Assembly: GCA_037043235.1 (NCBI GenBank)
Contig: JAWRVZ010000040.1
Location: 3,556,501 to 3,620,500, forward strand
Length of the DNA stretch: 64,000 bases
Direction: 5' to 3'
Source: Rhodeus uyekii
Taxonomy: Eukaryota > Chordata > Actinopteri > Cypriniformes > Acheilognathidae
The notes under the pieces are model-generated. The model was not told where the DNA came from and searched no databases. It saw nothing but the letters and a program-made list of their open reading frames with translations. Shown one piece after another: positions 1 through 60,979 of the stretch; position 1 is the first letter of the stretch, and the number at the start of each line of letters is the position of its first letter. The position numbers and the translations under genes were made by a program.

Positions 1-675
1 TTATCATGGATCCGATTCCCCCTGAGTTCTCTTTTCATAATCTTTAATATTTGGCCACTTCTTTGTAATAAAAATGCTATAGCCACTGTAGTTTCTTGAG
101 CAATAACAACAAAACATCCAAACTCAAGAGTAAGTGTTTAAATGTGTTCTCCTGTGTTAGCGTAGGTTTATAAATGACAGCACTATGCTATATTATGATT
201 TTTAAATTGTTTTAATACATTGTGGAGCCTTAGATAATGGTATAATAATGCGGTTCATGGATTCTCGTCCGTGGAATGTGCCACTTCTTACCAGATAAAA
301 TTGACACAGGTAAATTCCAAAAAATTTGAGCACTCAATTTAATTGAGGAATTGTGATAACCCTATAAATATATTTACCATGGTTCAAAATGCAATATACA
401 TTAAAATAATTAAAATTATATGACATACATTTCATTAGTATAAGGCAGATGCTTTGGCAGTGGTCAAATTATCAATACTGTTTTTCACATTTAATCTCAC
501 CCATTTACTTTAATAACCAAAAATATAAAGTTTGTGAACATACCTGAAAGTGATGCACAGGATTCTTCTTGGCCTTTTGTACCTTTTCAATTCTCAGCTC
601 CAGACTAATGTTGTCTTTGCCCAGGCATAGTTGTCCATCGATTATGATCATTTGAAGCCAGCTGCAAACAGGAGG
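1..675. other. intron, no feature seen
   Basis: AT-rich septin-9 intron upstream of the first visible exon. No exon of the expected N terminus, no repeat with clear ends and no RNA gene was recognised. Confidence 0.6.
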
Positions 676-1419
676 TGTCAGGGTTCTGCCACATTCGGTC
701 ACGTCATTTCTTGGTTTTGTGGCAGAGCTCTGACACTACCGTTATGTCTCGAGTTGTGTGTGCGTGCACGCGGCTTCGAGGATTCGAGCCGCGTGCATGC
801 TTGTCTGTGTGATGTCTTTCGTGCAAGTTATGATGTCCGGTCCCAATACTTTGGTCTGGTTCAGTTTCGGTTTTGTGTCGGGATTTGGGCATTCATGTGA
901 GAACAGGTGTTTACTCGTTCTTGCGCGCTTTATGTCATGTGATTGGGCGTGGTTTCAAGCTTTTCCCGAGCCGCGCTTCCTCTCGTCCGTGTGTTATGTT
1001 TGGCACGCGGTTCGTGTTTCCATCGGCCGCGTGCTTTCTTGTTGTGTTTTCTGTCACGCGCAGTTTGGTTGTCACCAGCTGCACATCGTCTTTGTTTAAT
1101 GTGAACATGCAGCAATGCAAATCCGCATTGGCTGCATGCTCATGTCTGTTACCCCGCCCGTCTTGTTTCATTGTCATTAGTTTGATTTCTCTCAGCTGGT
1201 TTCCCATTAATTATCTCCCTCCTGTGTGTATTTATTCTCCCAGTGTCTTCTGTCTTGTGCTGCTTCGTTGTACTTTGTATGCTGTATTGGTACAAGTGTC
1301 AAGTCTTGTCAAGTTCCAGTCAAGTTTAGCCTTAGTCAGTTTTTTCCCTCGTGGGGTAGTTTTGTTTGTATTTTTTTGTTCTTGTTTCAATAAATTGCAT
1401 CCTTCCCGAATCCCTGACA
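676..1419 (+). mobile_element. solo LTR, gypsy-like
   Basis: The stretch starts TGTCAGGGTTCTG and ends ATCCCTGACA (short inverted repeats, TG...CA), with an AATAAA polyadenylation signal at 1389-1394 near the end, as in the R region of an LTR. Its start and an internal cagagctctgacac block match the LTR at 25555-25911 read on the other strand, so both belong to related families. Base composition is far more CpG- and GT-rich than the flanks. No clean target duplication is visible (gagg against gggt), so an old solo LTR or a recombinant is likely. The open frames inside it are not genes. Confidence 0.6.
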
Positions 1420-2026
1420 GGGTGGATATGGAAATGCCCTGTCTTATGCACTTACTGTATTTATTTTAAATATTTATTTAATTTTTCATATATGCATTTA
1501 TGTGTATGTTAATATAGACTGCACACTCTGCGACTAGGGAGCAGCAAATATTGCAGTACATTGCAAATGTGGATGCTTTGTTAACATTTTATCACTGATA
1601 TCTATAATAAAGTGTATTTCTGTACTCACTGTTGCTGTTTTGGGATCAAGAGCACTGAATTTGTCTGTTTCACCCAACGGAAAATTCATTATAAAGTAAA
1701 ATGATGTTTCATAACTCTTCTGTGCTGATAAATGCACCCTGGGTATCATGTCACTTTTACCAAATGTAGTCAATGTTTGCTGTGGGTTTGGCTAACCTTC
1801 CTCAAAGTCTGGATGCCATTACTTTTTTAATACTATAAAATATAATTGATAGGTTGAGTACAAATGAATTGCTTCTTTTCTATTAATCATAAAATTTGTA
1901 TGTCAAACCTCAAATCTTTTTCAAGAATTTGATAGCTAGATATATGTTAACTACAGAAGATAAATCTAGGAATTTAACACACTGAATTCCAAACTGATTT
2001 TTTTCTAATCTCACCTTTTCCTCCAG
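1420..2026. other. intron, no feature seen
   Basis: AT-rich intronic sequence leading into the polypyrimidine tract (ttttctaatctcaccttttcctccag) of the exon at 2027. Confidence 0.6.
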
Positions 2027-52138
<50,112 letters not shown>

Positions 52139-52828
52139 GTGAGCTCTGCAGAATATAGATCTCTTCCAAACTCTATGATTAGAGGTTTTATTACATGTTT
52201 TCAATTTCTCACCTTGTAAAATGCTAGTGTGGGTCTTTTCTGTAACATTCACCCGGGTCATAATAAGAATTTATTTCTGAGCATTTGGCCACTTGATTGG
52301 GAATTTTGCATCAGGGCAAAATATTTCCCCATGCAGATTTTGTAACAAGGTTCAAGTTGGCCGTAATGGTTTGCTGCACTGACCAACAGACCAGCTTGGT
52401 TTAAACCTGAACTCTGCGTGAGCTGTGCTTCCTTGGCACTCTTGTTTTGCTTTTTGTGTTTCGTTGGTTTAATTTCTGGGCTATGTTGGGTGTCATTCTG
52501 TGCCCTAGTTTGACCTGTGTTAATTGTTAGTCATGTCAGCTGTTTTCAATCATGTTGTGTATAATGATTGATACCCTCTCGTGTTCCCTCTGTCTTTGTT
52601 GGTTATTGAATGTGCGTATCCCATGTCTGTGGTTGTGTGGATGTTCTCTCCCATGCTCCTTCCGTGTTCATGGAATAAACCTGTGTTCACCTGTATTCCT
52701 GGATTCTGTGTTGTTTTCCGCATCGCACACCAACAGTCAGCGTAACGTCTTCATGTGTCATTAAAGTATTGACAGGAGACAATGGACTTTTTTTGCCCAC
52801 AAAGTTTTGACATGAAACACCAAAGGTG
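52139..52828. other. intron with a possible LTR remnant
   Basis: 52370-52745 has the style of a gypsy LTR on the + strand: CT/GT-rich, AATAAA at 52674-52679, and an end rich in tgtgttcacctgtattcctgg then cagtcagcgtaac. No paired termini were found, so the borders are uncertain. Confidence 0.4.
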
Positions 52829-53516
52829 TCAAGTCAAGTCACCTTTATTTATATAGCGCTTTTTACAATGTAGATTGTTTCAAAGCAGCTTTACAGGAAA
52901 AACAATATAAACAAAGTTTGTTTGGCAGAACAGAAGCCCCAAAAGAGCAGGTGAATCAATACAATTGATGAATTTTAAGTGTTAAGTTAAGTTATGTTAA
53001 GTGTTAAGTTTCCCCAACTGAGCAAGCCATAGGCGACAGCGGCAAGGAACCAAAACTCCGGCAGGTGACGTAACGAATGAAGAATAGAATGGAGAAAAAA
53101 CCTTGGGAGAAACCAGGCTCAGTCGGGGGACCAGTTCTCCTCTGGCCAACAGCCAAACCGTGCATGATTATTATACAACAATTCAAGTCCAATATGAAGA
53201 ACAAATTTGGTCCGGTTAGAGATGGGTTCATGATCGTCACAGGGGAGGGTCCAGTAGAGTCACGGTCTCCGCAGACACTTCAGGGCAGTGCTGTGCTTGT
53301 GTCCAGGTCCTTCATTTGATCTGGATACGGCCCGGATCCAGCTGACCACGGTAACCTCGGAATAAACAGAGACCAATATCAGCGTAGATGCCATTCTTCT
53401 TCTAATGTATCGAGTACATCAGGTGTTATGGGAATGTTCCCGGTTCCGGCTTATCTAAATTATGCAGCCTAACAATCACTTTACATGATTTGGATTAAAA
53501 ATGTATGTATAATGTG

Positions 53517-54029
53517 TTATGTGTATGCCAGGTTGAAGAGATGTGTTTTTAGTCTACATTTAAACTGACAGAGTGTGTCTGCTTCCCGAACTGTAATAGG
53601 AAGACTGTTCCAGAGTTTAGGAGCTAAATAGGAAAAGGATCGCCCGCCAGCAGTTGACTTTGATATTCTAGGTATTATAAGCTGGTCAGTATTTTGGGAT
53701 CGCAATAGACGTGAAGGACTATAATGTGTTAAGAGATCGCTCAAGTACTGTGGAGCTAAACCATTTAATGCTTTGTAAGTAATTAGCAAGATTTTAAAAT
53801 GTATTCGGTGTTTAATAGGAAGCCAGTGCAGGTTTGACAGAACTGGGCTAATATGCTCATACTTCCTGGTTCTAGTAAGAACTCGAGCTGCTGCATTTTG
53901 GACCAGCTGGAATTTGTTTATTAAGCATGCAGGGCAACCACCTAGTAGAGCATTACAATAATCTAGCCTTGAACTCATGAACGCATGAACTAACTTTTCC
54001 GCATTTGTCTTAGATAGCAAATGTCGCAA
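53517..54029 (-). pseudogene. L2 copy B, RT C-terminal fragment
   Basis: A 170-codon frame corresponds to the C-terminal part of L2 ORF2 (SRLDYCNALLGGCPACLINK to HLFNLAYT), colinear with copies A and C. It is cut upstream by a frameshift near 54080. Confidence 0.85.
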
Positions 54030-54447
54030 TTTAGATATATTTTTAAGATGGAAGAAGGCCGTTTTACAGATACGTGCTAGATTTTTTACAGATTCGTGGC
54101 TTTCAAATTAAAGATTGGTATCAAAGAGCACACCCAGGTTTCTAACTGACGACGAAGACTTGACAGAGCAGCCATCGAGTGTTAGGCAGTAGTCTAGATT
54201 ATTATGTGCTGAACTTTTTGGTCTAATAATTAGAATCTCTGTTTTTTCAGAATTTAGCAGTAGAAAGTTATTAGTCATCCAATTTTTTTACATCAGTTAT
54301 GCATTCTGTTAATTTAGTGAATTTGTTTGTTTCATCAGGATGAGAACAAATATAGAGCTGAGTATCATCAGCGTAACAATGAAAGCTAATGCCATGCTTC
54401 CTAATAATTGCACCCAAAGGAAGCATGTACAGGGTGAAAAGCAATGG

Positions 54448-55022
54448 TATATATTTATATATTTATATGGTATCTGCTTATATATTTCACTACATTGTAG
54501 CGTTGCTTCTTTTAATAACCAGACAGGTTCCTTCTCATTCGGAGATTTTATTGAGAACTATCAGATTGCGGTTCTGTCTTCAACCCAGTACATAACAGAA
54601 GAATCAAAACTATCTCTGCTTTGGAGCTCTCTCTCTCTCTAATCCCTCAGAACTCAACTCTCTCTAGCGCCGACTGAACCCCGCCCTCTTAAAGTGACAA
54701 GACTGTTAACTAACACTTATTGACACATCAGATTAACTAGTTCCTTCAACATTTGTAACGATATTACAACGTGAAGAATAGCGTAATAGGTAAGAATAGG
54801 TAAAACCGCTGTAAATCACTTATGTATATGATCTGTACAGAATTATAACTGTTATAGTATGCTGTTCTCTGAAAGTGTATGGCCCTTTAAGAACATCATT
54901 GGGTGCGTTGGACTGTAAACACACGTGAGTCTCATTAGTATGCAATGTGTGGTGTTGGTAACATGCTCCATTAATAAAGTTTCATCATATTCACATGTAA
55001 TCATATTCACAACAACTTATAA
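54448..55022. other. foreign insert of unknown type in L2 copy B
   Basis: It begins with (TA)-rich repeats, then non-L2 sequence with a CT microsatellite (about 54629-54642). It lies directly left of the family C element and replaces L2 sequence. A possible LTR or composite; no termini recognised. Confidence 0.35.
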
Positions 55023-55241
55023 AATAATGCACTGTGGTGAATGATGCACCCATACTGAGAGACACTGAGAGAATGAACGAGCTAAGGGGTGATAAAGGGA
55101 TCTTTTCGACGCAAAACTGTGCATGGGTGAGGGAAATTTTTTCTCGTACACAGATACAATTCTCGTACACCGATTCGACCCTCCATGCTCGTACACCGAT
55201 TTGCTCGTATACCAAGTTGCTCGTAAACCGAGGTATTACTG
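55023..55241 (-). mobile_element. family C TA-flanked element, partial
   Basis: It matches the 3' third of the copy at 10560-11382 (gcactgtggtgaatgatgca, gagctaaggggtgataaa, ctcgtacaccgat repeats) and ends tcgtaaaccgaggtattactg at 55241 with TA following. L2 sequence resumes at 55244. Confidence 0.75.
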
Positions 55242-55484
55242 TAGTTGTAAAGATATTGCTTTTTCTAGAATCTTTGACAAGAAAGGTAGATTCGGTATCG
55301 GCCTGTAATTAACTAATTCTGTAGGATCAAGTTGTGTTTTTTTAATAAGCGGTTTAATTACAGCCAGCTTAAAGGTTTTTGGTACGTATCCTAATGACAA
55401 AGAAGAATTAATTATATTAAGAATAGGATCTATGATTTCTGGAAGCATCTCTTTCAGTTGCTTAGTTGGTATTCGGTCTAGCAT

Positions 55485-56510
55485 TCATGTTGTTGATTTT
55501 GATGATTTAACGAGTTTAGACAATTCTTCCTCCCCAATAGCAATGAAGGATTGGAATTTTTCTTCAGGGACACTAAAATTTACTGTATTTTGGAATATTG
55601 TAGTAGACGGTTGCATGGTTATAATTTTCTCTCTAATATTATGAATTTTGCAAGTAAAGAAGTCCATGAAGTCAGTAGTGCTGTGCTGATTTAAAGCATC
55701 TGGGGTTGAGGCTTTATTTCTTGTTAATTTAGTCACTGTATCAAATAAACACCTAGGGTTGTATTTGTTTTCTTCTAAGAGGGTAGTAAAGTAAGTAGAT
55801 CTAGCTGATCTTAAGGCCTTTCTGAATGCAATAGAGCTGTCTTTCCATGAAATGCGAAAAACCTCTAGCTTATTTTTTTTTCCCCAGCTCCGCTCCATTT
55901 TTCTGGCTGCTCTCTTGAGGGCCCGGGTGTGCTCGTTGTACCACGGTGTTGGACTATTTTCTTTAATCTTCTTTAAGCGTAACGGAGCAACAGTGTCTAA
56001 AGTGCTGGAAAAGAGAGAGTTTATAGTTTCTGTTGCAACACCAAGTTCTTCTAGGCTATCTGGGATGTTAAGTAGATGAAATTGATCAGGAAGATTATTT
56101 ATAAAGCTATCTTTTGTGTTAGGAGTGATAGTTCTACTATATTTATAACAGGGAGTTAGTTTTTCGACTTTGGCTAAAGGTAATCTACACGCAACTAAGT
56201 AATGATCTGAGATGTCATCGCTCTGCTGCAGAATTTGAACAGTATCAACATTGATCCCATATGACAATATTAGATCTAAAGTATGATTACGAGAATGAGT
56301 GGGTCCTGATACATGTTGTGTAACTCCAAAAGAGTTTAAAATGTCTCTAAATGCCAATCCCAATGCGTCTTTTTCATTATCTACATGGATATTAAAATCA
56401 CCGGCAATTATGACTTTATCTGAGGACATTACTAATTCTGAGAGAAAATCAGCAAATTCTTTGATAAAGTCTGTATGGTGCCCTGGTGGCCTGTATAGAA
56501 TAGCCAGCAC
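55485..56510 (-). pseudogene. L2 copy B, endonuclease to linker fragment
   Basis: A 341-codon frame from AILYRPPGHHTDFIKEFADF through GDFNIHVDNEKDALG and SDHYLVACRLPL to the linker before the RT (VPEEKFQSFIAIGEEELSKL). The endonuclease N terminus with LTETW is missing because of the 56577 insertion/deletion, and the RT follows in pieces at 55484-55236. Confidence 0.85.
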
Positions 56511-56576
56511 AAAAGTTAAACAGGAATTATTACTTGCACTAGATCATTTTACATTGAGGACCATCACTTCAAAATA

Positions 56577-56697
56577 CAGTAAAACCCCGACTTACGAAAC
56601 GCTCTACGTACGAAAAGTTCGAAATACGCTAAAAGATTTTGGGGGTTTTTCCCGCCCGAGTTACGACAAAATGATTGAGATGCGAAAAACGAAATAG
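56577..56697. mobile_element. TA-type element fragment, family D
   Basis: CAGTAAAACCCCGACTTACG after TA at 56575 starts a different terminal type with cgtacgaaaagttcgaaatac repeats. The right end is missing, and it sits exactly at the gap in L2 copy B. Confidence 0.55.
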
Positions 56698-57624
56698 TTT
56701 CCTTGCATTCTTACTATCCTCGATTAAAGTTTGGATGCGTGTCTCTAATTCTGAAATCTTCTCTGTCAGCCTAACTAATTCCCTACATTTATGACATGTG
56801 AAGCCTTCACAGCTGACAGAGAAAGAAAGACTGTGCATGAAGCAGGCAGTGCAAGTGACAATTTTTAGAGAAGATGACATGACTCACCGCGTGTGTTGAT
56901 CCAACTTGTTGACCAGTTGTTTGATGAAGTCGGGAAAAAAGGCGCGAGCGAGGTGTCAAGTCAAGTCAAGTCACCTTTATTTATATAGCGCTTTTTACAA
57001 TGTAGATTGTTTCAAAGCAGCTTTACAGGAAAAACAATATAAACAAAGTTTGTTTGGCTGAACAGAAGCCCCAAAAGAGCAGGCGAATCAATACAATTGA
57101 TGAATTTTAAGTGTTAAGTTTCCCCAACTGAGCAAGCCATAGGCGACAGCGGCAAGGAAAAAACTCCGGCAGGTGACGTAACGAATGAAGAATAGAATGG
57201 AGAAAAACCTTGGGAGAAACCAGGCTCAGTCGGGGGACCAGTTCTCCTCTGGCCAAAGCCAAACAGTACATGATTATTATATTGACAACAATTCAAGTCC
57301 AATATGAAGTCCAATTTGGTCCGGTTGGAGATGGGTTCATGATCGTCACAGGGGAGGGTCTAGTAGAGTCACGGTCTCCGCAGACACTTCAGGGTAGTGC
57401 TGTGCTCGTGTCCAGGTCCTTCATCTGATCTGGATACGGCCCGGATCCGGCTGACCACGGTAACCTCGGAATAAACAGAGAACAATATCAGCGTAGATGC
57501 CATTCTTCTTCTGATGTATCGAGTACATCAGGTGTTATGGGAATGTTCTCGGTTCCGGCTTATCTAAATTATGCAGCCTAACAATCATTTTACATGATTT
57601 GGATTAAGATGTATGTATAATGTG

Positions 57625-59379
57625 TTATGTGTATGCCAGGTTGAAGAGATGTGTTTTTAGTCTAGATTTAAACTGACAGAGTGTGTCTGCTTCCCGAACT
57701 GTATTAGGAAGACTGTTCCAGAGTTTAGGAGCTAAATAGGAAAAGGATCGACCGCCAGCAGTTGACTTTGATATTCTAGGTATTATAAGCTGGTCAGTAT
57801 TTTGGGATCGCAATAGACGTGAAGGACTATAATGTGTTAAGAGATCGCTCAAGCACTGGGGAGCTAAACCATTTAATGCTTTGTAAGTAATTAGCAAGAT
57901 TTTAAAATGTATTCGGTGATTAATAGGAAGCCAGTGCAGGTTTGACAGAACTGGGCTAATATGCTCATATTTCCTGGTTCTAGTAAGAACTCGAGCTGCT
58001 GCATTTTGGACCAGCTGGAATTTGTTTATTAAGCGTGCAGGGCAACCACCTAGTAGAGCATTACAATAATCTAGCCTTGAACTCATGAACGCATGAACTA
58101 ACTTTTCCGCATTTGTCTTAGAGAGCATATGTCGTAATTTAGATATATTTTTAAGATGGAAGAATGCCGTTTTACAGATGCTAGAAACATGGCTTTCAAA
58201 TGAAAGATTGGTATCAAAGAGCACACCCAGGTTTCTAATTGACGACGAAGACTTGACAGAACAGCCATTGAGTGTTAGGCGGTAGTCTAGATTATTACGC
58301 GCTGAACTTTTTGGTCTAATAATTAGAATCTCTGTTTTTTCAGAATTAAGCAGTAGAAAGTTATTAGTCATCCAATTTTTTATATCGGTTATGCATTCTG
58401 TTAATTTAGTGAATTTGTTTGTTTCATCCGGATGAGAAGAAATATAGAGCTGAGTATCATCAGCGTAACAATGAATGCTAATGCCATGCTTCCTAATAAC
58501 TGCACCCAAAGGAAGCATGTACAGGGTGAAAAGCAATGGTCCTAACACTGAACCTTGAGGAACTCCATACTGAACTTGTGACCGATATGACATCTCCTCA
58601 TTTACTGCTACAAACTGATAACGGTCAGATAAGTATGATTTGAACCAGGCTAATGCAACTCCACTAATGCCAACATAATTTTCAAGTCTATTCAGAAGGA
58701 TTTTGTGGTCAATTGTATCAAATGCAGCACTAAGGTCCAGTAACACTAACAGAGAGATACAACCACGATCGGATGATAAGAGCAAATCATTAGTAACTCT
58801 AATAAGAGCAGTCTCAGTACTATGATATGGTCTAAATCCTGACTGGAAATCCTCGTAGATGCTGTTTCTTTCTAGAAAGGAACATAGTTGTGAAGATATT
58901 GCCTTTTCTAGAATCTTTGACAAAAAAGGTAGATTCGATATCGGCCTGTAATTAACTAATTCTGTAGGATCAAGTTGTGGTTTTTTAATAAGCGGTTTAA
59001 TTACGGCCAGCTTAAAGGTTTTTGGTACGTATCCTAATGACAAAGATGAATTAATAATATTAAGGAGAGGATCTATGATCTCTGGAAGCAACTCTTTCAG
59101 TAGCTTAGTTGGTATTGGGTCTAGCATACATGTTGTTGATTTTGATGATTTAACGAGTTTAGACAATTCTTCCTCCCCAATAGCAATGAAGGAGTGGAAT
59201 TTTTCTTCGGGGACACTAAAATTTACTGTATTTTGTGATATTGTAGTAGACGGTTGCATGGTTATAATTTTCTCTCTAATATTATGAATTTTGCAAGTAA
59301 AGAAGTCCATGAAGTCATTACTGCTGTGCTGTTTTAAAGCATCTGGGGTTGAGGCTTTATTTCTTGTTAATTTAGTCAC
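57625..59379 (-). CDS. L2 copy C reverse transcriptase (584-codon open frame)
   Basis: Reverse transcriptase part of L2 ORF2, intact to its stop. In order: LVNYRPISNLPFLSKILEKA (fingers), DLSAAFDTIDHKILLNRLEN (palm motif A with catalytic Asp), QYGVPQGSVLGPLLFTLYML (motif B), HCYADDTQLYIS (motif C with both Asp), LLNSEKTEILIIRPKSS, then the thumb and C-terminal domain to HLFNLAYT. All catalytic residues are present. It is out of frame with its endonuclease because of a deletion of about 40 bp near 59478 (compare copy B at 55840-55880), so the full ORF2 protein cannot be made. The displayed start inside the linker (TKLTRNKAS) is not a natural start. Confidence 0.88.
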   Translation of the reverse strand: MTKLTRNKASTPDALKQHSSNDFMDFFTCKIHNIREKIITMQPSTTISQNTVNFSVPEEKFHSFIAIGEEELSKLVKSSKSTTCMLDPIPTKLLKELLPEIIDPLLNIINSSLSLGYVPKTFKLAVIKPLIKKPQLDPTELVNYRPISNLPFLSKILEKAISSQLCSFLERNSIYEDFQSGFRPYHSTETALIRVTNDLLLSSDRGCISLLVLLDLSAAFDTIDHKILLNRLENYVGISGVALAWFKSYLSDRYQFVAVNEEMSYRSQVQYGVPQGSVLGPLLFTLYMLPLGAVIRKHGISIHCYADDTQLYISSHPDETNKFTKLTECITDIKNWMTNNFLLLNSEKTEILIIRPKSSARNNLDYRLTLNGCSVKSSSSIRNLGVLFDTNLSFESHVSSICKTAFFHLKNISKLRHMLSKTNAEKLVHAFMSSRLDYCNALLGGCPARLINKFQLVQNAAARVLTRTRKYEHISPVLSNLHWLPINHRIHFKILLITYKALNGLAPQCLSDLLTHYSPSRLLRSQNTDQLIIPRISKSTAGGRSFSYLAPKLWNSLPNTVREADTLCQFKSRLKTHLFNLAYT

Positions 59380-59443
59380 TGTCTCAAATAAATACCTAGG
59401 GTTGTATTTGTTTTCTTCTAAGAGGGTGGAAAAGTAAGCAGAT

Positions 59444-60556
59444 CTAGCTGATTTTAAGGCTTTTCTGAATGCAATAGAAAAGCCTTTTTTTCCAGCTCCG
59501 CTCCATTTTTCTGGCTGCTCTCTTGAGGGCCCGGGTGTGCTCGTTGTACCACGGTGTTGGACTATTTTCTTTAATCTTCTTTAAGCGCAACGGAGCAACA
59601 GTGTCTAAAGTGCTGGAAAAGAGAGAGTTAATAGTTTCTGTTGCAACATCAAGTTCTTCTAGGCTATCTGGGATGTTAAGTAGATCAAACTGATCAGGAA
59701 GATTATTTATAAAGCTATCTTTTGTGTTAGGAGTGATAGTTCTACTATATTTATAACAGGGAGTTAGTTTTTCGACTTTGGCTAAAGGTAGTCTACACGC
59801 AACTAAGTAATGATCTGAGATGTCATCGCTCTGCTGTAGAATTTGAACAGTATCAACATTGATCCCATGCGACAATATTAGATCTAAAGTATGATTATGA
59901 GAATGAGTGGGTCCTGATACATGTTGTGTAACTCCAATAGAGTTTAAGATGTCTCTAAATGCCAATCCCAATGCGTCTTTTTCATTATCTACATGGATAT
60001 TAAAATCACCGACAATTATGACTTTATCTGCAGACATTACTAGTTCTGAGAGAAAATCAGCAAATTCTTTGATAAAGTCTGTATGGTGCCCTGGTGGCCT
60101 GTATAGAATAGCCAGCACAAAAGTTAAACAGGAATTATTACTTGCACTAGATAATTTTACATTAAGGACCATCGCTTCAAAAGAATTATATTTCAAATTA
60201 GACCTTTGAGCAGTACTGATCGTGTTACTATAAATTACAGCAACACCTCCTCCTTTACCTTTCAGACGAGGCTCATGTTTATAATAGTAATCTTGAGGGG
60301 TGAACTCATTTAAAGTGATATAATCGTCTGGTTTTAGCCAGGTTTCTGTCAAACACAGCACATCTAGTTTATGATCTGTAATTATATCATTTACAATAAG
60401 TGCTTTTGAGGAAAGGGATCGTATATTCAGCAACCCAAGCTTTATCATTTGTTCATTTGTGTTATAACCGTTCTTAGTTGTTTGTAAATCAATTAAATTT
60501 TTACCCTTAAACGGTTTTGAGAGTTTTTTGTATTTGCTAATTCGTGGAACAGACAC
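59444..60556 (-). pseudogene. L2 copy C endonuclease (370-codon open frame)
   Basis: APE-type endonuclease of ORF2: LGLLNIRSLSSKALIVNDII, VLCLTETWLKPDDY (catalytic Glu), GGGVAVIYSN, VGDFNIHVDN, and SDHYLVACRLPL near the end (catalytic His). The domain is complete. The frame then runs off into MERSWKKRLFYC through the deletion that separates it from the RT frame at 57625-59379. Confidence 0.87.
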
Positions 60557-60685
60557 AGTCTCTATAGGATATCTAGGAGAAAGAGTTTCTATGTGTTGTA
60601 ATTTATCTGACCTCTGTGACGTGAGACAGCTAGCAGACGGTCGGTTTAGCCAGTTTGTCTGCTTCCTGACCTGGACCCCAGTTAG

Positions 60686-60955
60686 TCAAGGTTTAGCTCT
60701 AAGACTATATGCCAAATTACTAGAGAGAAGAGCGGCACCATCCCAGGTGGGATGAATACCATCTCTTTTTAACAGGTCAGGTCTGCCCCAAAAAATTGTC
60801 CAATTGTCTATAAACCCTATGTTATTCTGCGGGCACCACTTAGACATCCAGCCATTGAGTGAGGATAATCTGCTAAGCATCTCATCACTCCTGTGCATAG
60901 GGAGAGGTCCAGAGCAAATTACAGTGCCTGACATCGTACTTGCGAGTTCACACAC
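60686..60955 (-). pseudogene. L2 copy C ORF1 C-terminal esterase fragment
   Basis: An 89-codon remnant with ELASTMSGTVICSGPLPM, SLNGWMSKWCPQNNIGFIDN and LLKRDGIHPTWDGAALLSSN. The last contains the D-x-x-H block of SGNH hydrolases, completing the domain whose GDS and GAND blocks are seen in copy A. Truncated at 60979. Confidence 0.75.
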
Positions 60956-60979
60956 CTCTTTAATATTAGTTTTAGTGAT

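Larger units (their letters stand above)
52829..56955 (-). mobile_element. L2 LINE, copy B, interrupted and gapped
   Basis: From the 3' tail at 52829 (caagtcaagtcacc) to its 5' UTR at 56955, where copy C begins. Compared with copy C it lacks about 350 bp around RT palm motifs A and B (between 54447 and 55244), replaced by 0.8 kb of foreign sequence including a family C element. It also lacks about 1.2 kb spanning the ORF1 esterase and the ORF2 start, replaced by a small TA-type fragment at 56577-56697. Its ORF1 N terminus (56880-56700, ELETRIQTLIEDSKN) remains. Confidence 0.85.
56956..60979 (-). mobile_element. L2 LINE, copy C, best preserved
   Basis: It is inserted in the 5' UTR of copy B in the same orientation. 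4.0 kb: tail, 3' UTR, nearly intact ORF2 and the end of ORF1; 5'-truncated within ORF1 at 60979 (ttagttttagtgat). The 17-bp sequence at the truncation (aatattagttttagtg) recurs about 40 bp further on, at 61002-61018. Confidence 0.92.

Noticed and set aside
758..1469. Overlapping + strand frames of 113 and 198 codons
   Set aside because: They lie inside an LTR and have Cys/Phe/Ser-rich low-information composition.
57625..60556. A cellular endonuclease/reverse-transcriptase domain gene
   Set aside because: It is the L2 ORF2 with LINE tail, present in four copies in the window and frameshifted.
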